64,000 nucleotides of DNA from DASXMT01 sp963781305 (GTDB taxonomy: Bacteria > Actinomycetota > Acidimicrobiia > Acidimicrobiales > RAAP-2). The notes under the pieces were generated by a model. The model was not told the origin of the DNA and did not search any database. It saw only the letters and a program-made list of their open reading frames with translations. A program made the position numbers and the translations under genes. Within the stretch, counting starts at the first letter, position 1, and each line of letters begins with the position of its first letter. Positions 1 to 9,564 of the stretch are shown here, one piece after another. The stretch is from NCBI GenBank assembly GCA_963781305.1, contig CAWAFL010000011.1, forward strand, positions 1,736,001 to 1,800,000. The letters are read 5' to 3'.

Positions 1-787
1 CGTGCGCCGCGTTGTCCCGCCATAGCTCGTCGGACAGGAGGGCTCTGAATTGGGCGGCCACGAATCGCATCTTCGACGACAGCTGCATGGACTGCTTGCG
101 GATGAAGCGGAGAGACGAGTGTGCCTCCGGATGGAAGGAGACCACGGCTTCGGCACCCATGGCGCCGTTCTTGGTCGCCCCGTAGGACAGGACGTCCACG
201 CCACCGTCGGCTCCGAAGGCTCCCAACCCCACTCCGAGGTGGGCGGCTGCGTTCGACAGCCGTGCGCCGTCGACGTGCAACCACATGTCCAGGTCGTGAA
301 CCCGCTGGGCCAGTGCCGCGACCTCGGCGACCGAGTAGGAGGTGCCGACCTCGGTGGACTGGGTGATCGACACCACCCGCGGCTGGACGTGGTGCTCGTC
401 GCCCGCCCCGGTGACGGCCGCATCCACCAGGTCCGGTGTCAGCTTCCCGTTCGCAGTGGACACGGTGATGAGCTTGCTGCCCAGGAATCGCTCGGGTGCC
501 CCGCACTCGTCCACGTTGATGTGGGCGCTCGCGGCACAGATGACCGCCTCGAAGGGACGGAGCAGCGACTGGAGGCCCACCACGTTGGCGCCGGTCCCGT
601 TGAAGGTGAAGAAGACCTCCGCGTCCTCCCCGAAGTGGTGCCGGAAGAGCTCGATGGCCTCGGCGGTGACCGGGTCGGCCCCGTAGGACGGGGCATGACC
701 GACGTTGGCTTCGGCGATGGCGGACAGGACGACCGGGTGGATGCCGGCACAGTTGTCGCTGGCGAAGGTCCGTGGGATTCCGGTCAT
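1..787 (-). CDS. ltaE: Low-specificity L-threonine aldolase (C-terminus beyond window)
   Basis: PLP-dependent beta-eliminating lyase family, cleaving L-threonine to glycine and acetaldehyde in the cytosol. The 262 visible residues read as a normal aldolase N-terminus (TFASDNCAGIHP near residue 8), with the PLP-ring Asp in HVDGAR (D173) and the Schiff-base lysine in SYGATKNG (K206). The gene runs off the left edge, so roughly the last quarter is missing. It starts at ATG 787, 51 bp downstream of the glycosyltransferase stop on the same strand, so the two may be co-transcribed. Family assignment is secure; substrate range cannot be read from sequence. Confidence 0.9.
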   Translation of the reverse strand, partial: MTGIPRTFASDNCAGIHPVVLSAIAEANVGHAPSYGADPVTAEAIELFRHHFGEDAEVFFTFNGTGANVVGLQSLLRPFEAVICAASAHINVDECGAPERFLGSKLITVSTANGKLTPDLVDAAVTGAGDEHHVQPRVVSITQSTEVGTSYSVAEVAALAQRVHDLDMWLHVDGARLSNAAAHLGVGLGAFGADGGVDVLSYGATKNGAMGAEAVVSFHPEAHSSLRFIRKQSMQLSSKMRFVAAQFRALLSDELWRDNAAH

Positions 788-838
788 GGTGCTCTGCCTT
801 TCGTTGGTGCGCTCACCTCCGGGGTGCTCACCCCGCGG

Positions 839-2275
839 TCATCCGCCAGTGGGTGCGTTCGAGGTGCGCGCCGCATGTGCGTGCGCGCCTCCCTGCCTCC
901 CGTCGCGGCGACCCCGGCGTCGAGCGCGGTGATCTGCCATCCGATGGCCGAGTGCCTGCCCCACCACCACCAGGGGCGGAGCGGCGAGGACGACGAGGCA
1001 CACCTCAAAGGGCGCTCGGAACCGGACCGATCCGTAGACCACCGCGGCGACGAGGCTGAGGACCGCCGCCGGCACCACCAGGAACCACTGGCGAATCCGG
1101 CGGCGACGGTAGATCACGATGCCGGCAATGCCCAGGGGAAGGAGGGCATAGTAGAAGCCCAGTCCGGCCAGGGATGCCTGCACCGGCCGACCCTCGTTCA
1201 CGTCTACGTCTGCCATCTGAATGGGTTCGTAGAAGTCCCAGAGCCTGCCCACTCGGGCTAGGACCACGACGGGAATCCGTCCGGTGTGGTGCTCGGCGTA
1301 CTGCACGGCGACGTGCTGGGCATGGGCCGCCTGTACCGACTCATCCCCATGGGTCGGGGCGGAGGACGAGCAGGCAAGGCTCCAGGAACCCAGCTGCGGT
1401 CCGTTGTAGGTCTGGGGGCAGTTGGCACCGAGCAGCGCGTAGCCATTCCCCGTTGAGATGTACGTCGGGTCGGTGAACGCGGCCAGGTTCCGCCCCACCC
1501 AGGGGGCCAGGACCAGCACCGTGACCAACAGGCCCATAGCCAATAGCCCGAACCTCCGGCGGAGGGGCACGGTGCGGGCCGCCAGAATCGCCGGGACCAA
1601 GAGGAAGGGTACGAAGAGCAGCAGCTCCGCTCGCACGAGCGCTTCGGCGCCGCAGGCCGCACCCAGCAACGCCGCCATGGTCAGGGTGGGAGATCGAAGG
1701 AGACGGACGACGGCGAGGAGGATCAAGGCCATGAAGAGCATGGCCGGGGTCTCCGACATGATGACGCCGCTCGGGATCCAGAAGTTGGGGGCCAGGGCAG
1801 CGAGGCCGGCCGCCGTCAGCCCGACCCAGGGACCGGCGACGGAGCGGCCCAGCAGGCCGACGCAGAGGACGACGCCGGCACCGAGCACCGCCATGACCAG
1901 GCGCTGGAACGTGGTCCCGGCATGCGGGCCGATGAGGAAATTGACCGAGCCGGCGAGTATCGACGTGAGCGGCGGATGGGCGGCCGTGGGGCCACCGGTG
2001 AACGGCAAGGCGAAGAAGTGCCCCTGCCTGAGCTCGTTGGCGGTGACCCCGTACCAGAACGAGTCGTAGATCTTGTTGTTCTCGTGCTGTGTGAAGATGA
2101 GGACGTAGGCCACCCGGAAAGCCAGGCCCACCACCACGATGGAGGTCAGGGCACCGGCGAATCGCCGACGTCGCATGGATCCGCCGACGATGGTGGGGCT
2201 GACGACCGGTGCAGTGTCGACGTCGGGAGGGATCTCGGAGACGACGGTGGTCATGGCCGGGTTCGTGCCCGGCAT
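839..2275 (-). CDS. GT-C fold membrane glycosyltransferase (GT39/ArnT-like)
   Basis: A 478-aa polytopic protein: a cytosolic N-tail, then about ten hydrophobic helices from residue 40 onward. The first extramembrane loop (KIYDSFWYG, about residues 68-76) sits where GT-C enzymes keep the catalytic acidic residue, and a luminal-type loop with scattered Cys (NCPQTYNG, LACSSS) precedes the last helices. This layout fits polyprenyl-phosphate sugar transferases of the dolichyl-phosphate mannosyltransferase family acting on the outer membrane leaflet. Acceptor unknown. The C-tail is Arg/His-rich. An internal Met at residue 8 is an alternative start; no clear ribosome site distinguishes them. Confidence 0.75.
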   Translation of the reverse strand: MPGTNPAMTTVVSEIPPDVDTAPVVSPTIVGGSMRRRRFAGALTSIVVVGLAFRVAYVLIFTQHENNKIYDSFWYGVTANELRQGHFFALPFTGGPTAAHPPLTSILAGSVNFLIGPHAGTTFQRLVMAVLGAGVVLCVGLLGRSVAGPWVGLTAAGLAALAPNFWIPSGVIMSETPAMLFMALILLAVVRLLRSPTLTMAALLGAACGAEALVRAELLLFVPFLLVPAILAARTVPLRRRFGLLAMGLLVTVLVLAPWVGRNLAAFTDPTYISTGNGYALLGANCPQTYNGPQLGSWSLACSSSAPTHGDESVQAAHAQHVAVQYAEHHTGRIPVVVLARVGRLWDFYEPIQMADVDVNEGRPVQASLAGLGFYYALLPLGIAGIVIYRRRRIRQWFLVVPAAVLSLVAAVVYGSVRFRAPFEVCLVVLAAPPLVVVGQALGHRMADHRARRRGRRDGRQGGAHAHAARTSNAPTGG

Positions 2276-2499
2276 GGGTACTTCGAGTCTTCGCTCACCG
2301 AGGCCGATGGCCGGCTGGCAGTGGGCAGAGAAGGGCCGGGTGCAATCGGTTCAGCGTATATGGGTTCCTCACCGACCGCCGTGACCTGGCGACCACGGGC
2401 CGACGACATGCATTGACGCCGAACCGTACTTCCACCTGTCCCTAGAATCACGGAGTTCAGGGGCCACGGGCCCGTTCCAGCGTCGTCAGAGGAGGTCCC

Positions 2500-3447
2500 A
2501 TGGGTGCTTCATTCCGGGCGGATGAGATCGAACCCCTTGTCGCCGGACTGGTCGGCGGCATAGATGTCGATGGGGGCCCGACCAGTGAGCAGGCGGTCGT
2601 GCTCGGCTCGATCGTGGCGGATCTGTGGAAACGACCGGATCTCAGCCTGGATCAGGTTGTGCCTTTCGGCCCCGGCGATCTCGCCGACGCCCTCGTGCGC
2701 CCCGACGCCCGGCTCCGTTTCTGCGAGATCCTGATGACGCTCGAGCTCTGTCGGCATCCCCAATCCGAGAACCAGGTGAACAGGGTCGAGGCCTACGTGT
2801 CGGCTCTCGGAGTAAGCGAGGTCGAGCTCAGGGTCATTCGAGAGTCACTGGATGCGGGAGCGGACGAGGCATCGAACGACCTCGAGCGCTTCTATGCAGG
2901 AATCCTCCCCGAGATCTCAGAGGCGTCCCTCCGAGACGATTACCTTCATTTGACCGAGCCCGACCACGAGCTGGCCAAGCGCTTGCGGGCGCTCCACGAT
3001 CTACCCGAGGGGACGCTCGGGTACTCCTATGTCGAGTTCTATCGCCGAAACGGCATCACCCTGCCCGGTGATGACATCCATCTGCCTGCGCACTACGTGA
3101 ACCACGACATGAACCACGTAATCACCGGCTACGAACCCACCGCCCCCGGTGAGATCGCCCGCTCGGGATTCCTGTGGGCGGCCAACGACAGCCGCCGGAA
3201 CTGGCTCGAGTTCCTCGTCACCCTTTCGATCCACGAATCGGGCGTCCTGAACCACGGTGCCATCCGGGCCAAGGTCTCCACATTGGATCGCCAGGGTGTC
3301 CCCGAGTTGTTCGGGGAAGGCCTCGAGCGCGGCTCCCAGTGCAGCGCCGACCTCAGCCAGGTCGACCACCTGGCTCTGGTGGAGCTACCCCTCGATCAGG
3401 TGCGGGAACAGTTCAACGTGGTCCCGCTCGCTCGCCCCGTCGTCTGA
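2500..3447 (+). CDS. Coq4-family protein
   Basis: 315 aa. Residues about 199-215 hold HDMNHVITGYEPTAPGE, a perfect HDxxHx11E signature of the Coq4 family (ligands of the metal in yeast/human Coq4). In eukaryotes Coq4 acts in coenzyme Q assembly; recently it has been described as an oxidative decarboxylase. Most actinobacteria make menaquinone, so the substrate here is probably something else. The N-terminal 150 residues are helical and acidic and were not recognised. Start ATG 2500 follows a GAGGAGG ribosome site. It stands alone between two minus-strand genes. An ABC1/UbiB-type kinase, another family tied to quinone biosynthesis, lies about 7 kb away. Confidence 0.7.
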   Translation: MGASFRADEIEPLVAGLVGGIDVDGGPTSEQAVVLGSIVADLWKRPDLSLDQVVPFGPGDLADALVRPDARLRFCEILMTLELCRHPQSENQVNRVEAYVSALGVSEVELRVIRESLDAGADEASNDLERFYAGILPEISEASLRDDYLHLTEPDHELAKRLRALHDLPEGTLGYSYVEFYRRNGITLPGDDIHLPAHYVNHDMNHVITGYEPTAPGEIARSGFLWAANDSRRNWLEFLVTLSIHESGVLNHGAIRAKVSTLDRQGVPELFGEGLERGSQCSADLSQVDHLALVELPLDQVREQFNVVPLARPVV

Positions 3448-3484
3448 GCAAGTCCCGGGGCTGGCGAGCGGAGCTCACGCCACC

Positions 3485-4975
3485 TTACGAGTGGGTCTGG
3501 GTCGGCTCCCCGTCGAGGATGATGGTCTTCGCTTCGAGGAAGGGCAGCAGGCCGTCCCGGCCGCCCTCGCGCCCGATCCCCGACTGCTTGAATCCACCGA
3601 AGGCGATGCCGAAGTCGGTCCGGAACGAGTTCTGGCCGACGGTACCCGAGCGGAGTTGGCGGGCCACCTCGTAGGCGCGGTCGACATCATTGGTGAACAC
3701 CGAGTTGTTGAGCCCGTAGATGGTGTCGTTGGCGATGTCGATGGCGTCCTGTTCGTCATCGGCGGGAATCACGCTTAGCACCGGCCCGAAGATCTCTTCT
3801 TGGGCGATGGTGTGGGAATTGTCCACGTTGCCGAAGACCGTTGGTTCGATGAACCAGCCCCGGCTGAGGCTGTCCGGTCGGTGTCCGCCTGAGGCCAGGG
3901 TCGCCCCCTCGTCGATGCCCTTGGCGATGTAGCCCTCCACCCGATCGCGCTGCCGCTCCATGGCCAGGGGTCCCATGCCGCTCTCCGGGTCGAAGGCGCT
4001 GCCCACCCTGACGTTGGAGAAGGACTCGCTCAGCGCATCGACCATGTCGTCGTGGCGATCCCGTCCGACCACGATCCGGGTCAGTGACGAGCACACCTGC
4101 CCCGTCATCATGCACGCCCGCCCGGTGATGGCCTTGGCCGCGGTGGCGATGTCGTAGTCATCGAGGACCACGGCCGCGGACTTGCCACCGAGCTCGAGGG
4201 TGACGCGGGCAATGCGCTCGCCACAGAGCGAGGCGATGCGCCGACCGGCCGCGGTGGACCCGGTGAAGGTGATCTTGTCGACGCGGGGGTCGGTCACCAG
4301 CAATTCCGAGACCTCCCGATCGGCGGTCACGACGTTGATGACGCCCGGTGGGATCCCGATGGCCTCGGCGATCTCGGCGAAGACATAGGCCTCGCCCGGA
4401 GCCTCCGGGGAGGCCTTGAGGATGACCGTGCACCCGGCCAGAAGGGCGGGGGCCACTTTGTGGGCGATCAGGCCGATGGGGCCGTTCCACGGGATGATGG
4501 CGCCAACCACGCCCACCGGCTCCCGAACCAGGAGGCCGACGTTTCCGCCGCTCGTCGGCGGATGGCGCTCCTCGAATTCAAAGTCGTCAGCAAGCTTGGC
4601 GTACGTCCGGAAGGGGTTCCCGAACCCTGCGCCACCGGCCTTGGCCATGGAATGGAGCACGCCCATCTGGCCCGACCAGATCTCGCTGATCTCGAGGCTC
4701 CGCTCCTCCAGGGAGGTGGCGATCTTCCGCAGGTACTCGGCCCGTTCGGCGTGGCTCAGGTGAGGCCATGGACCGTGGTCGAAGGCCTCCCGGGCCGCCC
4801 CGACTGCCTTGGCCATGTCCTCCGCCTTGGCCTCCGCCACCTGGAACATGACGTCCTCGGTGCTGGCGTTGATCACGTCGATCATGTCGGGGCTCGACGG
4901 CTTCACCCATCCGCCGCCCACGAAGAAGTGGTCCGGCGCGTTCAGGGTAATGGTGGCGGATTCGGTCAGGCTCAT
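3485..4975 (-). CDS. NAD(P)-dependent aldehyde dehydrogenase
   Basis: 496-aa member of the ALDH superfamily, oxidising an aldehyde to its acid. All hallmarks are present: PWNGP with the oxyanion Asn (N164), the cofactor lysine in ILKASPE (K187), the general base in LELGGKS (E261) and the nucleophile in GQVCSSLTR (C295). Length matches the family. Start ATG 4975 is preferred over a longer reading because AGGAGGAA lies just upstream. The C-terminal GGFKQSGIGREGG is typical of betaine-aldehyde/cumic-aldehyde dehydrogenase relatives, but substrate cannot be assigned. Confidence 0.92.
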   Translation of the reverse strand: MSLTESATITLNAPDHFFVGGGWVKPSSPDMIDVINASTEDVMFQVAEAKAEDMAKAVGAAREAFDHGPWPHLSHAERAEYLRKIATSLEERSLEISEIWSGQMGVLHSMAKAGGAGFGNPFRTYAKLADDFEFEERHPPTSGGNVGLLVREPVGVVGAIIPWNGPIGLIAHKVAPALLAGCTVILKASPEAPGEAYVFAEIAEAIGIPPGVINVVTADREVSELLVTDPRVDKITFTGSTAAGRRIASLCGERIARVTLELGGKSAAVVLDDYDIATAAKAITGRACMMTGQVCSSLTRIVVGRDRHDDMVDALSESFSNVRVGSAFDPESGMGPLAMERQRDRVEGYIAKGIDEGATLASGGHRPDSLSRGWFIEPTVFGNVDNSHTIAQEEIFGPVLSVIPADDEQDAIDIANDTIYGLNNSVFTNDVDRAYEVARQLRSGTVGQNSFRTDFGIAFGGFKQSGIGREGGRDGLLPFLEAKTIILDGEPTQTHS

Positions 4976-5120
4976 GGGTATTCCTCCTGGGTCGTGGCTC
5001 ATCCTATGACGGTTTCACCGGGCCGACCGGGCTGGTTGAGCGGGCCGACCGGCACCTACTGGAGTGCCCGAAGCACCTGCTTCGTCATCAACTGCCGTGA
5101 TCGCCCTCGTTGCTGCGTCA

Positions 5121-5660
5121 TCAGACCAATCGAAGCCAAAGATTCGTCGCTCCCGGCGACTGGGTCAAGCTGATGCGTTCGAGCTTGACGTTGGTCCCGC
5201 CCGGGTGCTCGAAGAGCCGGACACCGTCGCCGAGCAGCACGGGGGCGATGCAGACGAGGATCTCGTCCAGCTGACCCGCCTCGAGGCACTGCCGGGCAAT
5301 ATGGGCGCCGAGGATGTTGACGTACTTGTCACCGGCGGCCGCCTTGGCCTGGGCGATGGCGCTTTCGAGGTCACCGACGAAGGTGATGCCGGGTATCGGG
5401 GCGTCCGGTACGTGGTGGGTGAGCACGAACTGAGGTCCGCTCCACCCGCCACCGAAGGGCTCGCCCTCGCTGGGCGTGCCCTTGTGGGGGTCGTCGCCAC
5501 CAAAGGTGCGGTGCCCGATGAGAATCGAGCCGATATCGCCGATCACCTCGTCAATCGTCGGATTGGGCCCGAGGTACTCGGTGAGCCACGACATGTCACC
5601 CTCGGGGCCGGCGATGAAGCCGTCCAGCGACACGGTGGCGGAGTACAACAGCTTGGCCAT
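5121..5660 (-). CDS. RibD C-terminal/dihydrofolate-reductase-like protein
   Basis: 179 aa. It opens with MAKLLYSATVSLDGFIAG, the standard first strand of the RibD-C/DHFR-like domain, and holds GHRTFGGDDPH and the glycine-rich DKYVNILGAHIARQ stretch that binds NADPH in this fold. Actinobacterial genomes carry many such stand-alone reductases with unknown substrates; true folate or riboflavin roles are not implied. It is monocistronic, about 145 bp upstream of the ALDH gene on the same strand. The ATG follows GATAGGAGGTAG, a strong ribosome site. Confidence 0.85.
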   Translation of the reverse strand: MAKLLYSATVSLDGFIAGPEGDMSWLTEYLGPNPTIDEVIGDIGSILIGHRTFGGDDPHKGTPSEGEPFGGGWSGPQFVLTHHVPDAPIPGITFVGDLESAIAQAKAAAGDKYVNILGAHIARQCLEAGQLDEILVCIAPVLLGDGVRLFEHPGGTNVKLERISLTQSPGATNLWLRLV

Positions 5661-5766
5661 GATCTACCTCCTATCGTGGCCAAAGTGGCCACCGGGACTG
5701 AGACGGGCAGCCGACGCTGAACTCATCGGCAGGGAGCGGAGGTCTGGACCCGCGGTCGTCTGGCCT

Positions 5767-6249
5767 TTATGGAGCGTCGACGTCTGGGCGGTCCGCGTCC
5801 CACAGGCTGGCAAGGTTTACGACGATCGATTCCTGGCTGCTCCGAGCCAGGACCACGACGGCCTCACCTTCCGAGGAGGGATTCTCCTCGCGGTGGGGTA
5901 CGTAGGGGGGAACGAAGATGTAGTCGCCCGGGGATGCCTCGATGCGCATCTCGTCGTGTCCGTCGGCGAAGACGAAAACGGGATGACCGGAAACCACATA
6001 GATGCCTGTCTCCGAGTCGCCGTGGTGGTGGTCGGATGAGCGCATGCCGGCGGCGATGTGGGTCTCCCCCATCCAAATCTTCTGCGAGCCGGTCGATCGA
6101 CCCGAGACAGCCTGATACCGCCGCATGCCCGGGCTCTGGGCCGTGTCACCGGACAGCGCCCCCCTGGGAACGTGGTGCAGTCGCCGGTGCCAGGCGTCCG
6201 TTCCGGCCACCATCCCCTCGGCCAGGACATCGGGATCTTCTGCTGTCAT
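5767..6249 (-). CDS. Cupin-domain protein
   Basis: 160-aa single-cupin protein. The first cupin motif reads SSDHHHGDSETGIYVVSG (about residues 70-87; His cluster plus Glu), and the second is PGDYIFVPPYVPHREEN (about 107-123), supplying the fourth metal-binding His. Such proteins bind Fe, Mn or Zn and serve as dioxygenases, isomerases or storage proteins; no substrate is evident. It lies between the MMPL transporter and the RibD-like gene, all on the minus strand but with separate gaps. Confidence 0.85.
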   Translation of the reverse strand: MTAEDPDVLAEGMVAGTDAWHRRLHHVPRGALSGDTAQSPGMRRYQAVSGRSTGSQKIWMGETHIAAGMRSSDHHHGDSETGIYVVSGHPVFVFADGHDEMRIEASPGDYIFVPPYVPHREENPSSEGEAVVVLARSSQESIVVNLASLWDADRPDVDAP

Positions 6250-6315
6250 GGTGTCGGCTGCCCTCCGACCTGAGCATGCGGCGTGGTTATCGATACTAGG
6301 TCGAGAGCACCTCGC

Positions 6316-8442
6316 TCACCGCAGCGCCTTGACCTTGTCGTCGCGCTCTTCGGGCACCACCTTCGGGGCCCGGCTGGGCCACCAGAAGGTACGCCCTTGG
6401 AGCTGTGAGATCGAGGGCACGAGCACCGGTGCCAACAAGAAGGCGGCAATGAGGATCCCGATGGTCACGCCGAAGCCCAGCTCGACCAGGTTGGCGATCC
6501 CCGAGATGAGGAGGGACGCGAACGTCCCGGCCAGGATCAGCCCGGCAGCCCAGACGGCCGGGGCACCGTGGGTAACGGCGACCCGAACTGACTCCCTCGG
6601 CGATCTCCCGCGTTTGAACTCCTCGCGAAGTCGGCCGGACATCAAGATGTTGTAGTCGGTGCCGATGGCGATGACGAACAGGTACAAGACGATGGGGTTG
6701 GCAAAATCGATGCCCGAGTAGCCCAGTCCGTTGATGAACACGAACGCGCTGGCCCCCAATGTGGCGGCATACGTCAGCGCGACGCCGATGATCAGGTACA
6801 GCGGCGCAACGATGGACAGGAGCAGAAGCCCGAGAATCACCGCGATGATGCCTGCCGCAACCGGGATCACGAGATGGATGTCCTTGTTCAGAGAGCTCCT
6901 GACGTCCACCAACGTCGAGGTCTGCCCACCGACGAGCAGGCTCTCCCCCGGGACGGACCCGTGGGCCGCTTGGCGAATTGGTCCTTCAACGTCGTCCAGG
7001 GCTGACTGGCTGAACGGATTGTCGCTCAACACGACGGTCACCACCGCAGCCGTAGTGTCAGCGCTCAGTTGGGGCGGCGAGACGAATGCCACTCCCTTGG
7101 CACTCGTCAGCCGATTGGTGAGATTGGTCAACGAGTTCGGGTCGATCGGGCCCTTCCCGTTGACCATGACCTGGGTCGGGGCCAACGCCCCAGGCGGGAA
7201 CGCAGTCTGCAGAGTGTTGTAGGCGACCAGGGACTCCGTCGAGGACGGAAGCTCGCCCAGCGTGTTGTACGTGGAGGTGTAGTTGATGATCCCCATCGAG
7301 AGGCCGACGAGCACGACGAGGATCCCTCCGGCCAGCCAGACCGGGTGCTCCGACACGAAGTGTCCGATCCGAGCCGACTTCGGATCGGCAGCCGGAGTTC
7401 CCGGGCCAGCCGGCCAAAACAGGTGCTTGCCCAAGAGCACGAGCAGTGCGGGGACGAGCGTCAGTGCGGCCACGAGCATGACGGCAACGGCGACGATCAG
7501 GCCCGGCGCCAACGTCTTCAGCGAGCCCAGTGAGGACAGGAGGAGCGCAGCGAAGGCGGCCATGACCGTCAGGGCGGACGAGGCAATGACCTTGTCGATC
7601 ACCTCGGTGGCGTCTCGCAACGCGTCCTTGTATCCCTCGCCGCGGTGCAGGTTCTCTCGGTAACGGAACAACATGAAAATGATGTAATCGGTACCCACGC
7701 CGAAGAGGACGACGATGAGCAGTGGCCCAAGCGAGTTCCCGACGTTGAACCCGAAGCCCTTGGCCAATGCGGCAGTCAGGCTCTGGGTGACGCTGTGGAT
7801 CAAGAGGATGACCACGATAGGAAGCACAGCGGCGATGGGGCTCCGGAAGATGAGACCGAGGAGGACCACGATCAGGATGATGGTGGCGATGCCGATGATC
7901 TTCTCGGCATGGTCATAGGCCGCATTGGTATCGACCGACCTGGACGCGCTCCCGGTGAGGCCGACGTTCAACCCGCTACCGGCCAGGAACTTCGTGGCGT
8001 CCGACCGAACGACGGGTACGGCATTGTTGACAGCCTCGTCGCCGGCCTGCCCGGCGAACTGGACCTGCACGATCTCGACCTTGCCGTTTTTGGACAACGA
8101 GTTGGCCGTGACCATGGCTGATACAACGGCGGGGATCTTGTCGTTCTGGAGGCTCGTAGCCAGGGAGCCGACCTTCGATTGGTCGTCCTGAGAAAGGACG
8201 GCGCCATCGGACCGGTTGACCACCAACGATCCCGCCGCGCCCGACTGGGTGGGGAACTTTTGGTTGATGACGTCCTGAGCCTGGATCGACTCGTAGCTCT
8301 TGGACAGAAAGCTCTGTTGGTTGGCAGTCGTATAGTCACCCAGCTTCGGGGCCAATCCGATGACGATGGCCGAACCGATCAACCAGAGGAGCAGTACCCG
8401 CCACGGGTGCTTCATGACCGCCCGAGAAATGACCTTGAGCAC
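6316..8442 (-). CDS. MMPL-family RND transporter
   Basis: 708-aa inner-membrane exporter of the MmpL/HAE2 type. The expected twofold layout is visible: TM1 near residues 15-32, a large extracellular loop (about 35-170), six helices (about 170-340), a second loop (about 370-520), then six more helices to about 675. Proton-relay-type segments GVGTDYIIFMLFRYRE and AIGTDYNILMSGRLREE occur in equivalent places of each half. MmpL proteins export lipids or siderophores; cargo here is unknown and no polyketide or lipid locus is adjacent. The start is GTG 8442 after GAGGGGGCAACAA. Confidence 0.93.
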   Translation of the reverse strand: MLKVISRAVMKHPWRVLLLWLIGSAIVIGLAPKLGDYTTANQQSFLSKSYESIQAQDVINQKFPTQSGAAGSLVVNRSDGAVLSQDDQSKVGSLATSLQNDKIPAVVSAMVTANSLSKNGKVEIVQVQFAGQAGDEAVNNAVPVVRSDATKFLAGSGLNVGLTGSASRSVDTNAAYDHAEKIIGIATIILIVVLLGLIFRSPIAAVLPIVVILLIHSVTQSLTAALAKGFGFNVGNSLGPLLIVVLFGVGTDYIIFMLFRYRENLHRGEGYKDALRDATEVIDKVIASSALTVMAAFAALLLSSLGSLKTLAPGLIVAVAVMLVAALTLVPALLVLLGKHLFWPAGPGTPAADPKSARIGHFVSEHPVWLAGGILVVLVGLSMGIINYTSTYNTLGELPSSTESLVAYNTLQTAFPPGALAPTQVMVNGKGPIDPNSLTNLTNRLTSAKGVAFVSPPQLSADTTAAVVTVVLSDNPFSQSALDDVEGPIRQAAHGSVPGESLLVGGQTSTLVDVRSSLNKDIHLVIPVAAGIIAVILGLLLLSIVAPLYLIIGVALTYAATLGASAFVFINGLGYSGIDFANPIVLYLFVIAIGTDYNILMSGRLREEFKRGRSPRESVRVAVTHGAPAVWAAGLILAGTFASLLISGIANLVELGFGVTIGILIAAFLLAPVLVPSISQLQGRTFWWPSRAPKVVPEERDDKVKALR

Positions 8443-8752
8443 TTGTTGCCCCCTCGTCGCCGCACACCACGTTGCACAGCCGGGTAAGGCATGCCCTAAA
8501 AGTGACTACATCGCCACTAGGTGTGAGAAGACGGAGTGGTCTGGGATCGGCTCGCAGACCACCACTTTCGGGGCGCGACCGATGCGCAATCGGACGACGC
8601 CCCCGCGTGATGACGGTGTCGCATGCATGCATCCATCCAGCTCGCCGCCATGGTCTGGACCGAGGCGTCAGACGCTCCAGCTCGAACGCCGGACCTGATC
8701 GTTTCCAGAGATCGCAGTCCGGTCCCACGAAGGAGCACCGGACATCGATTCA

Positions 8753-9409
8753 TTATCTCAACGAGGTCGCCTTGGTGGGTACCTCTACCCGCGGGGGGTT
8801 GGCACGGGGCCGGCTGATCTCGAAGAACCCCTGGTACTCCGACAAGACCTGGACGGCATCCCAGAGCCGGAGAGCGGCATCTCCCTGAGGGGCGGGAGCC
8901 ATCACTGGCCCCTTGAACCCGTGCGGAGGGTCGGCCCGCACCACGATGGTTGGGGTCTGGGTCTTCGGTCCACCGAAGGCGTACGCCACTTCCATGGATT
9001 CACGGATCGGGGCGTCCCACTTCTCGTCATCCGCCGCCGCTACGAGTGAAGCATCGAGTCCCGCCGCCTCGATGCTGTCGGCCAGCAGGTTCCCGTCTTT
9101 GAGGCGCTTGGGGAGGAAGAACCTCCGGCCCCATTCCGAGTAGAGCCGGCCCACCGCGTCTTCTCCAGCCTCTGCCCGCGCTGCCTCGAAGATCCGCAGC
9201 ATGCGGTGGGAAAAGGCATGGCCGTCGAGGGCCCGTTGCCGGAACTCCTCCGGAACAGTTGGTGCCACACCGTAATCGTCCCGGATTTCCAGGCAGTAGG
9301 AGCGCCAGTACACGGTCAGGTCTCGGGCGGGAGCCACCTCGAGCACCCAGCGAGACGTGATCCAGGCCCACGGGCAGCTGGGGTCGACGAACACCTCGAT
9401 GTCTGTCAT
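8753..9409 (-). CDS. DsbA-family thiol protein, Rv2466c-like (monothiol CPWA)
   Basis: 218 aa with thioredoxin fold. The N-terminus DPSCPWAWITSRWVLEVA closely resembles mycobacterial mycothiol-dependent nitroreductase Rv2466c (known motif CPWC), including the following ITSRW. Here the second active-site Cys is Ala, so the motif is CPWA. A single thiol would favour a mycothiol-mixed-disulfide mechanism, which is inference. The cis-Pro segment TQTPTIVV (about 150-157) is intact, as is the C-terminal FFEISR region. It is transcribed alone, about 155 bp downstream of the DinB gene. Confidence 0.8.
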   Translation of the reverse strand: MTDIEVFVDPSCPWAWITSRWVLEVAPARDLTVYWRSYCLEIRDDYGVAPTVPEEFRQRALDGHAFSHRMLRIFEAARAEAGEDAVGRLYSEWGRRFFLPKRLKDGNLLADSIEAAGLDASLVAAADDEKWDAPIRESMEVAYAFGGPKTQTPTIVVRADPPHGFKGPVMAPAPQGDAALRLWDAVQVLSEYQGFFEISRPRANPPRVEVPTKATSLR

Positions 9410-9564
9410 GTCTGAAGGCTACTGCGACCAACCGCCGAGTCCGAGGCCCGATGGCCGCCTAGCTGGCGTACCTAATGCTCTGACCGGGGTCAGGTGCCCC
9501 CGTCACCGCTGGCCGGACCGCTGGGAGGTTCCCGGCGCGACGCGCTGGCGCTGCCAACGGCAGG

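Noticed and set aside
2413..2448. TTGACG and TAGAAT upstream of the Coq4-like gene as a promoter
   Set aside because: Spacing is 24 bp, too long for a sigma-70-type promoter.
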